The notes below the pieces were generated by a model that was not told where the DNA came from, ran no database searches, and worked only from the letters and a program-made list of their open reading frames with translations. A stretch of 11,057 nt of DNA from 2-01-FULL-51-21 sp964348955 (GTDB lineage Bacteria; Patescibacteriota; Minisyncoccia; Phycocordibacterales; 2-01-FULL-51-21), in NCBI GenBank assembly GCA_964348955.1, contig CAYGEN010000026.1:1-11057 (forward strand), read 5' to 3'. Numbering within the stretch: position 1 is the stretch's first letter; each line of letters starts with the position of its first letter. Below are positions 5,296 through 11,057 of this stretch, in pieces. A program made the position numbers and the translations under genes.

Positions 5296-5311
5296 AGGTG
5301 ACACCTTGCTA
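5291..5311. repeat. 21-base odd palindrome between rnhB and dnaE
   Basis: Arms TAGCAAGGTG (5291-5300) and CACCTTGCTA (5302-5311) are perfectly complementary around a central A. It has the same one-base centre and AGGTNNNACCT core as the palindromes at 72-90 and 4311-4329. It may be an operator for the divergent rnhB/dnaE pair or another copy of a dispersed palindrome family. Confidence 0.6.
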
Positions 5312-5355
5312 CGACTTGCTCGTTGCACCGTGCTGCGTTGCGGAGAAAAACACCC

Positions 5356-5377
5356 GAGGGTGGCTTCATACACCCTC
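5356..5377. repeat. Hairpin upstream of the dnaE promoter
   Basis: GAGGGTG (5356-5362) and CACCCTC (5371-5377) form a 7-bp stem around an 8-base loop, ending 5 bases before the -35 hexamer of dnaE. It is not followed by a T-run in either direction, so it is not a terminator. A regulatory role is possible. Confidence 0.4.
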
Positions 5378-5382
5378 CGCTC

Positions 5383-5411
5383 ATGACAGTACCTGCGTGA
5401 GGCGGTATAGT
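5383..5411 (+). promoter_or_regulatory. Promoter of dnaE
   Basis: ATGACA (5383-5388) and TATAGT (5406-5411) are separated by exactly 17 bases, one mismatch each from consensus. The ATG is 13 bases after the -10, so the leader would be about six bases. The AGAGG at 5412-5416 would then lie upstream of the transcript start and could not serve as a Shine-Dalgarno. Confidence 0.75.
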
Positions 5412-5424
5412 AGAGGCACTTCTC

Positions 5425-8400
5425 ATGGCATCCTCATTCGTTCACCTCCACACGCACTCCCACTACTCGCTTCTCTCTGCACTCCCAAAAATTCCGGAAC
5501 TGGTGCGTGCCGCCGTCCAATCAGAAATGACGGCGCTCGCGCTTACCGACAATGGCAATCTCTATGGCGCAATCGAGTTTTACAAAGAATGTCAGAAAGT
5601 CGGCATTAAACCCATCGTAGGTATTGACGCCTACCTCGCGCCAAGAACCCGCTTTGACAAGGAAGAGCCGCGCGACAATCCGCGCGCGCGGCTCATCCTC
5701 CTTGCCAAAGATATCGTGGGATATAAAAATTTGCTCAAGCTTGTCAGCGCTTCGCACCTTGAAGGGTTCCACCACGCTCCGCGCATTGACCGAGAAATTC
5801 TCGCCACCTATGGCCATGGGCTTATCGCGATTCTCCCCGCGCTTTCAAGCGAGACAACCGAACTCCTCAAAGGGCACAATGCCGCAGCGGCGCTTGAATG
5901 TTTGAAATGGTATACGCAGGTTTTTGGCGAAGGTAACGTATATTTGCAAATTACACATCATCCGGAAATTGACGGGCACCGCGAGCTTGTCGCGCAAATA
6001 GTGAAGCTCTCAAAGGAAAGCGGTATTCCGCCGGTCGCCTCGCACGAGGTCTACTATTTGAAGCAGGACGACCGCAAAGCCCACGAGGTGCTTGTGTGCG
6101 TGCAGGGAGCGAGCGCCGAACAAGAAAGCTTTAATGATGCCGAAACTGATTTTTCATTCATTGACCAAGAAACGGCACGCCGTTATTTTGCCGAAATTCC
6201 CGAAGCCCTTTTAAACTCCGCGCGCATAGCAAAGAGTTGCAACCTTACCCTGGAACTTGGCACCTGGGTATTCCCTAATCTGGAGCTTCCGAGCGGCACG
6301 ACGGCCGACCTTGAACTGGAGCGCCTCGCGCGGGAAGGATTCGCGCGCCGAGGAATTGAGGAGACGGAAGAAATTGCAAAGCGGCTTGCTTACGAGCTTG
6401 AGGTTATCAAATCAAAAGGATACGCGCCGTACTTTCTGGTCGTCGCCGACCTTCTCAATTTTGCGCACAAAAATCGCATTCTCACGACGATTCGCGGCTC
6501 GGTCGCTGGTTCGCTCGTAACCTATCTCGTCGGCATTACGACCGTGAACCCGATTGTTTACAAACTTCCCTTTGAGCGATTTTTAAATCCCGAACGTCCT
6601 TCGGCGCCCGACATTGATATGGACTTCGCCGACAACCGCCGCGACGAGATGATTGAATACGCAAAGCAAAAGTACGGCGATGACAAGGTGGCGCAGATAG
6701 GTACTTTTGGCACCATGATGGCGCGCGCGGCGGTTAGGGACGTTGCGCGCGCGCTTAATCACCCCTACCGCGTCGGCGACCAAATAGCAAAAATGATTCC
6801 CTTTGGAAGCCAAGGATTTCCCATGACCATCACGCGAGCGATGCACGTGACCCCCGAGCTCAAAGAACTCTATGAGAAAGACGCGGCGTGTCGCGAAATC
6901 ATAGACCTCTCAAGGCGCGTTGAGGGATGCGTCCGTCACATTTCAGTGCACGCGGCGGGTGTCGTGATTGCGCCCCTGCCGCTTACCGAGTATGTGCCGG
7001 TGCAGTTTGACCCAAAAGGCGGCAAACTTATCACGCAGTACGACATGCATGCCGTTGAGGATGCCGGTCTTCTCAAATTTGATTTTCTTGGTATAAAAAA
7101 TCTTTCCATCTTGGCGGACTCGGTTCGCCTTGCAAAAAAATTCCACGACGCCGACATTGACATAGAAAACATACCTCTCGACGACAAGAAAACGTTCGCC
7201 ATGCTAGCCAAAGGCGAGACCGCCGGACTCTTTCAGTTGAACGGTACTGGTATGACCCGCTTTCTGAAAGAGTTGAAGCCCTCAACTATTCTTGATATCA
7301 ATGCCATGGTCGCGCTCTATCGCCCGGGCCCTATGGAATCCATTCCTTCCTACATAGAACGCAAGCATGCGCCACGGCTCGTCACCTATCTAGACCCGCG
7401 CATGAAAAGTATCTTGGAAGATTCGCACGGCGTCATCACCTACCAAGACGATGTGCTCTTAATTGCCATTGAGCTCGGGGGCTACAGCTGGAGAGAAGCT
7501 GACGCACTTCGGAAAGCGATGGGTAAAAAAATTCCGGCTGAAATGGAAGCGCAGAAAGAAAAACTCAAGCGCGGACTTGTCGAGCACGGGCTCACCGCCC
7601 AAAAAGCGGAAAAGCTGTGGAAATTGATTGAGCCTTTTGCCGCCTATGGGTTTAACAAAGCGCACGCCGCAAGCTATGGCAAAGTCGCCTACCAAACCGC
7701 CTACATGAAGGCAAATTTTCCAGTTGAATACATGACGGCGCTCTTAACCGCCGATGCCGGAGATATTGAAAAAGTTTCGGAAAGCATTACCGAGTGCAAG
7801 CGAATGGCAATAGGCGTCCTGCCGCCCAACGTGAACGAGAGCTTCGGTGATTTTACCGTCATTCCGAGCGAAACGGATTCATGGAAAATACGTTTCGGTC
7901 TTCGCTCCATTAAAAATTTCGGCGAAGGCATTGCCGCGACCATTATAGATGAGCGAACAAGGAAGGGAAAATTTCAATCGCTCGGCGATTTTCTGGAGCG
8001 CATCCGCGATAAAAATTTGAATAAGAAATCACTGGAATCTCTCGTGAAATGCGGCGCGCTTGACGCGTTTGAAGACCGCGCCACCATGCTCGCGCATCTT
8101 GACGCACTCCTCACCCACAGCCGTGAGCACGGTGGCGCGGCACAAAATCAGAATTCTCTTTTCAGCGGCATACGTGACGGCCGTCCCGACCAAAGTATTC
8201 CAGAATTCCGCCTTGAGCGGGCACCACAGACGCCGGAGCGCGAAAAACTCGCGTGGGAAAAAGAGCTTCTTGGGCTCTATGTTTCCGGTCATCCGCTTGA
8301 TGCTCACGCAGAAAAACTCAAGATATACGGCGTCCGCATTGCAGACCTCAAAGAAAAAGTGCGCGAAGGCATGCCGGCGGTTATTGCGGGAATCGTGGAA

Positions 8401-8613
8401 GAATCAAAACAGATAATGACCAAGGGCGGCGACCGCATGGCGTTTGTGCGGCTCGCCGACTTTTCGGGCCCGATTGAAGTCGTTTTTTTTCCGCGCGTAT
8501 TCAACGACTGCAAAGCCCTTCTTGAGCCCGAGCGATGTATCGCGGTAAAGGGACGCCTCTCGGGAAGGAACGGTGGTATCAGCTTCATCGCCGAAGCGGT
8601 AAAAGAGCTGTAG
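5425..8613 (+). CDS. dnaE: DNA polymerase III subunit alpha (DnaE)
   Basis: Replicative C-family DNA polymerase, 1062 residues; the E. coli enzyme has 1160. The order is PHP domain (about 1-250, from FVHLHTHSHYSLL), palm and catalytic core (about 280-560), fingers and thumb, helix-hairpin-helix region (about 795-860) and OB fold (about 983-1060). Catalytic aspartates are Asp398 and Asp400 in PDIDMDF (395-401) and Asp553 in LLKFDFLGIKNLSIL. A sliding-clamp-binding pentapeptide QNSLF is at 909-913. The PHP metal site looks degraded: HxH remains at 8-10, but the usual TDHGN is TDNGN (41-45) and the usual NDxHY is HEVYY (207-211). The active-site loop reads RGSVAGSLV (357-365) instead of RGSGAGSLV. 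The protein ends at the OB fold, so the C-terminal tau-binding domain of E. coli is missing or minimal. The stop codon sits in a tandem duplication of GAGCTGTA (8605-8620). Confidence 0.97.
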   Translation: MASSFVHLHTHSHYSLLSALPKIPELVRAAVQSEMTALALTDNGNLYGAIEFYKECQKVGIKPIVGIDAYLAPRTRFDKEEPRDNPRARLILLAKDIVGYKNLLKLVSASHLEGFHHAPRIDREILATYGHGLIAILPALSSETTELLKGHNAAAALECLKWYTQVFGEGNVYLQITHHPEIDGHRELVAQIVKLSKESGIPPVASHEVYYLKQDDRKAHEVLVCVQGASAEQESFNDAETDFSFIDQETARRYFAEIPEALLNSARIAKSCNLTLELGTWVFPNLELPSGTTADLELERLAREGFARRGIEETEEIAKRLAYELEVIKSKGYAPYFLVVADLLNFAHKNRILTTIRGSVAGSLVTYLVGITTVNPIVYKLPFERFLNPERPSAPDIDMDFADNRRDEMIEYAKQKYGDDKVAQIGTFGTMMARAAVRDVARALNHPYRVGDQIAKMIPFGSQGFPMTITRAMHVTPELKELYEKDAACREIIDLSRRVEGCVRHISVHAAGVVIAPLPLTEYVPVQFDPKGGKLITQYDMHAVEDAGLLKFDFLGIKNLSILADSVRLAKKFHDADIDIENIPLDDKKTFAMLAKGETAGLFQLNGTGMTRFLKELKPSTILDINAMVALYRPGPMESIPSYIERKHAPRLVTYLDPRMKSILEDSHGVITYQDDVLLIAIELGGYSWREADALRKAMGKKIPAEMEAQKEKLKRGLVEHGLTAQKAEKLWKLIEPFAAYGFNKAHAASYGKVAYQTAYMKANFPVEYMTALLTADAGDIEKVSESITECKRMAIGVLPPNVNESFGDFTVIPSETDSWKIRFGLRSIKNFGEGIAATIIDERTRKGKFQSLGDFLERIRDKNLNKKSLESLVKCGALDAFEDRATMLAHLDALLTHSREHGGAAQNQNSLFSGIRDGRPDQSIPEFRLERAPQTPEREKLAWEKELLGLYVSGHPLDAHAEKLKIYGVRIADLKEKVREGMPAVIAGIVEESKQIMTKGGDRMAFVRLADFSGPIEVVFFPRVFNDCKALLEPERCIAVKGRLSGRNGGISFIAEAVKEL

Positions 8614-8659
8614 AGCTGTAGAAAAGAGGCGAGGGCAAGATGCCGTCGCGCAATCGGTG

Positions 8660-8668
8660 TGTTACTAT
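8660..8668 (+). promoter_or_regulatory. Promoter -10 of thrS (leaderless)
   Basis: TG at 8660-8661, one base, then TACTAT at 8663-8668 form an extended -10. The ATG follows after 8 bases. The -35 position (ATGCCG) is weak, as is common with extended -10 promoters. The site lies in the 63-base gap after dnaE. Confidence 0.6.
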
Positions 8669-8676
8669 ACATTTCT

Positions 8677-9903
8677 ATGGAAAAATCAGACGAGGGACTT
8701 GGTGAATTTGACCACCGTACGCTCGGCAAACAATTAGACCTTTTTTCTTTCCACGAGATAGCGCCGGGTGCGCCGTTTTGGCACCACCATGGCATGGTCA
8801 TATTCCGCGAGCTTGAAAAGTACGCGCGAGAAATCAATGACCGTGCGAACTACGAAGAAATCAATACGCCCATTCTCGTCAAAGTGGACGTGTTTGAACG
8901 CTCGGGACATTGGGACTTCTACCGCGACAACATGTTTTGGTTTGCAAATCCCCGCGATGAAAACGAGGTGCTTGCCGTAAAGCCCATGAATTGTCCTGAA
9001 AGCACCTATGTGTACAACTCGCGTACCAGAAGTTATCGCGACCTGCCGGTACGCCTCGCTGAATTCGGCCGTCTGCATCGCAATGAGCTCTCGGGAACGC
9101 TTGGCGGCATGTTTCGTGTTCGACAAATCACGATGGACGATGCGCACATTTTCATTGCCCCAGAGGATGCCGAGAAAGAACTGGAGGGTATTATGAAAAC
9201 TATAGACAATTTTTATAGACTTTTTGGCTTTGTCCCCACCTATCTTCTTGCGACTCGCCCCGATAAGGCGCTCGGCAAAAAAGAGCAATGGGAACGTGCG
9301 GAATCATCGCTCGCGGGCGCGCTGAAAGCATGTAATATTGATTTTGAATTGGCAGAAGGCGAAGGGGCATTCTACGGGCCGAAGATTGAAGTGCATATCC
9401 GCGATTCGCAAGAACGAGATTGGCAAATGGGCACGGTACAACTTGACCTGGTAATGTTACCGGAGAAATTTGAACTCGCCTACATTGACGAGCATGGCGT
9501 CAAACAAATGCCGTGGGTTATTCATCGCGCCATTTTCGGCTCTTTTGAACGTTTTATCGGCATGCTCCTAGAGCACACCAAGGGCGCGCTTCCTCTGTGG
9601 CTCTCGCCGGTACAGGTACGCATTTTGACGGTCAGCGAGGCACACCTCGCCTATGCAAAAGAAATTACCGACGCGCTCAAAATGGCAGGGGTTCGCGCAT
9701 GGCTTGACGACAGTTCGGAGACGCTTGGTAAAAAAATTCGTGAGGGAAAAATGCAAAAAATTCCTTATCTTCTTGTTATCGGCGACCGAGAGGTTGCGAC
9801 GGGAGCGCTTTCTGTTGAGGGAAGGAGCGGCTCGCTTGGCACGCTTTCTTTTGCCGCCTTTAAAGAAAAACTACTCGCCGAGATTGCGACGCGCGCCAGC
9901 TGA
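8677..9903 (+). CDS. thrS: Threonyl-tRNA synthetase, short form without TGS and editing domains
   Basis: Charges tRNA-Thr with threonine. I start at ATG 8677 (MEKSDEGLGEFDHRTLGKQLDLF) because the -10 box covers the region upstream and the match to the family begins at DHRTLGKQLD; a GTG at 8659 lies inside the promoter. At 408 residues it holds only the class II core and the anticodon-binding domain (about 310-405). Motif 1 lies in FWHHHGMVIFRELEKYAREI, motif 2 in RLHRNELSG...MFRVRQITMDDAHIF (132-159), motif 3 in IHRAIFGSFERF (282-293). The zinc ligands that select threonine are all kept: Cys106 (KPMNCPES), His157 and His283. Typical bacterial ThrRS is about 640 residues, with N-terminal TGS and editing domains that remove serine; both are absent. 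The 3' end overlaps the opposite gene by 33 bases. Confidence 0.95.
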   Translation: MEKSDEGLGEFDHRTLGKQLDLFSFHEIAPGAPFWHHHGMVIFRELEKYAREINDRANYEEINTPILVKVDVFERSGHWDFYRDNMFWFANPRDENEVLAVKPMNCPESTYVYNSRTRSYRDLPVRLAEFGRLHRNELSGTLGGMFRVRQITMDDAHIFIAPEDAEKELEGIMKTIDNFYRLFGFVPTYLLATRPDKALGKKEQWERAESSLAGALKACNIDFELAEGEGAFYGPKIEVHIRDSQERDWQMGTVQLDLVMLPEKFELAYIDEHGVKQMPWVIHRAIFGSFERFIGMLLEHTKGALPLWLSPVQVRILTVSEAHLAYAKEITDALKMAGVRAWLDDSSETLGKKIREGKMQKIPYLLVIGDREVATGALSVEGRSGSLGTLSFAAFKEKLLAEIATRAS

Positions 9904-11057
9904 TTGGCTCCCCGTGCCAAAAGTGCCAAAATCCCCTATCGGCAGATTTATCGGCGCTGCGGCTTCCGCTTTCCGACTACGGTCGTTTATCTGCCGCGCG
10001 AAATTGAGCGCATTTAGCACCGCGACCGTTATGCCTGTTTTTGAATTATGGTACGCTTCATCCACTCCACTCGAGAGAAGCGAGATGAGCTCATTCATCT
10101 CCGCGCTCGTCCAACCAAGAACCTCCTTGCGAATCTCTTCCGAAATTTTTTCCGAGGCAACGCGCACAGCTTGCGGTTCGTTCACCTTCAGCTCATCGCT
10201 CCGCCTATCGCGATAAAGCGCATCAAGGAGAACAATAACTTCCCCAAATACCGCAAGCAAATCGCCTTGTCGCGCTTCAAACACACTGAGCGCCGCGAGA
10301 GTTCGCGAATAGTCGCCCGCACACAGCCATCGCGCAAGAATTGGCGCCGTACCGAGTTCTGCGGATCCTGCGAACTTTTTCATCTCAAGCGCCGAGTGAG
10401 AGAATTCTTCTGCCACTTTCTCCTCTGTCCCTCGCGCTTCGAGCGAAGTGCGCCATGGAGCGATGCGATACGAAGGTTCGTGCCCCTCTGTGGCGGCGCG
10501 CGCGGCAACCGGTTGTAAAGTGTCAGCGACCGCGGCACTAGAAGCAAGAATTTTTTTTACGCGATCCACCGGCAGTAACAACCAACCATCTTCATGCAAG
10601 TCGGCATACGATAATTTAGCGCGCTCTAAGAGGGCTCTTAATCGCTCTTTCATGTGTTCGGGCGCATGCGCTAGTTCAGAAACCAACAGCGACAGCGAGG
10701 CGGGAGAAATGAGTACCTGTGTCTCGTTTGCAATTTGTTCAATCTCTTCAGTGAAAAGTGTGAGGTCAAATACGGCGAATTCTCCACTCTTTTGCGTATT
10801 GGATAACTTCCACAATTGCGCGCGCATGCGCAATATGAGCAAGGAAAAAATTTTGGCGAGTCCGATAAAAAGATTCTTACCGCCTTGCCGCGACACAAAG
10901 ATATAGGCGAGCGCCGCGCTCCAAATAATTAGACCGCCCCAAACAAAAAGCGGGCCAAAAATACCATCGGCAAAACCAGTGTAAGGAATCTGACTTAGGT
11001 ATACAAATGCAAGCGGACGCATTGGAGCGCTCGCCAGAAGCGTTACGGTCGGGGCAC
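9871..11057 (-). CDS. Membrane-anchored protein of unknown function (5' end beyond the window)
   Basis: I do not recognise a named family. The frame is open to the right edge; an ATG at 11022-11020 is possible, but the codons upstream (APTVTLLASAP) remain open and the protein probably starts outside. From that ATG, residues 6-17 read FVYLSQIPYTGF, followed by a hydrophobic segment (about 21-43, FGPLFVWGGLIIWSAALAYIFVSR) and a weaker one (51-64). The roughly 310 residues after it are soluble, rich in Ala, Glu and Leu, mostly helical in character, with a Gly/Ala-rich end. A YxSLSQxPYTGF segment ahead of a membrane helix is something I associate with Parcubacteria cell-surface proteins, so the missing N-terminal part may be an exported domain and this tail cytoplasmic. 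The stop lies inside thrS (33-base tail-to-tail overlap). Confidence 0.75.
   Translation of the reverse strand, partial: APTVTLLASAPMRPLAFVYLSQIPYTGFADGIFGPLFVWGGLIIWSAALAYIFVSRQGGKNLFIGLAKIFSLLILRMRAQLWKLSNTQKSGEFAVFDLTLFTEEIEQIANETQVLISPASLSLLVSELAHAPEHMKERLRALLERAKLSYADLHEDGWLLLPVDRVKKILASSAAVADTLQPVAARAATEGHEPSYRIAPWRTSLEARGTEEKVAEEFSHSALEMKKFAGSAELGTAPILARWLCAGDYSRTLAALSVFEARQGDLLAVFGEVIVLLDALYRDRRSDELKVNEPQAVRVASEKISEEIRKEVLGWTSAEMNELISLLSSGVDEAYHNSKTGITVAVLNALNFARQINDRSRKAEAAAPINLPIGDFGTFGTGSQSAGARRNLGE

Noticed and set aside
8659..8676. Upstream GTG start of thrS adding six residues
   Set aside because: The GTG lies within the extended -10 box; the ATG at 8677 is the first start after the promoter.
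8734..9288. 184-codon minus-strand frame opposite thrS
   Set aside because: It lies wholly inside thrS, whose motifs are conserved, and its translation resembles no protein family.
1..11057. CRISPR array, defence island or intact transposon
   Set aside because: No regularly spaced repeats, no cas, restriction or transposase-like reading frame is present; all confident genes are housekeeping apart from the edge membrane protein.

Overview
This window looks like a housekeeping stretch from a small-genome bacterium of the Candidate Phyla Radiation (Patescibacteria), most likely a Parcubacteria-like lineage. The reasons are the compact packing, very short or absent 5' leaders, an rpsP-KH-trmD cluster without rimM, a threonyl-tRNA synthetase reduced to its catalytic and anticodon-binding parts, a NusB protein fused to a Nudix domain, and a membrane protein with a YLSQIPYTGF segment of the kind I associate with Parcubacteria surface proteins. 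The lineage is an inference from gene content; there is no rRNA here to place it.

Layout, left to right. Bases 1-70 are an edge fragment I cannot assign. From 110 to 1881 the minus strand carries rpsP, a KH-domain RNA-binding protein gene (khpA) and trmD. From 2132 to 4048 a second minus-strand cluster carries rpmF, the nusB-Nudix fusion and rnc. Bases 4049-4619 have no confident gene: they hold several hairpins, a strong intrinsic terminator serving minus-strand transcription, and a stretch of short frames downstream of rnhB. rnhB (4620-5213, minus) is divergent from dnaE (5425-8613, plus) and thrS (8677-9903, plus). A minus-strand membrane-protein gene enters from the right edge and overlaps the 3' end of thrS tail to tail by 33 bases.

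Functionally the window is information processing: ribosomal proteins S16 and L32, tRNA methylation (TrmD), RNA binding and processing (KH protein, RNase III), transcription antitermination (NusB), RNA:DNA hybrid cleavage (RNase HII), replication (DNA polymerase III alpha) and tRNA-Thr charging. Several genes start 6 to 13 bases after a TATAGT or TACTAT hexamer, often with a -35-like hexamer 17 bases further upstream, and lack a Shine-Dalgarno sequence. This points to routine leaderless transcription.

I see no defence system, CRISPR array, tRNA, rRNA or intact mobile element. The most interesting points are the NusB-Nudix fusion with an altered Nudix box, TrmD with its expected catalytic aspartate replaced, the editing-free ThrRS, a small family of odd palindromes built around AGGTNNNACCT (one overlapping a consensus -10 box), and the leaderless promoter pattern.
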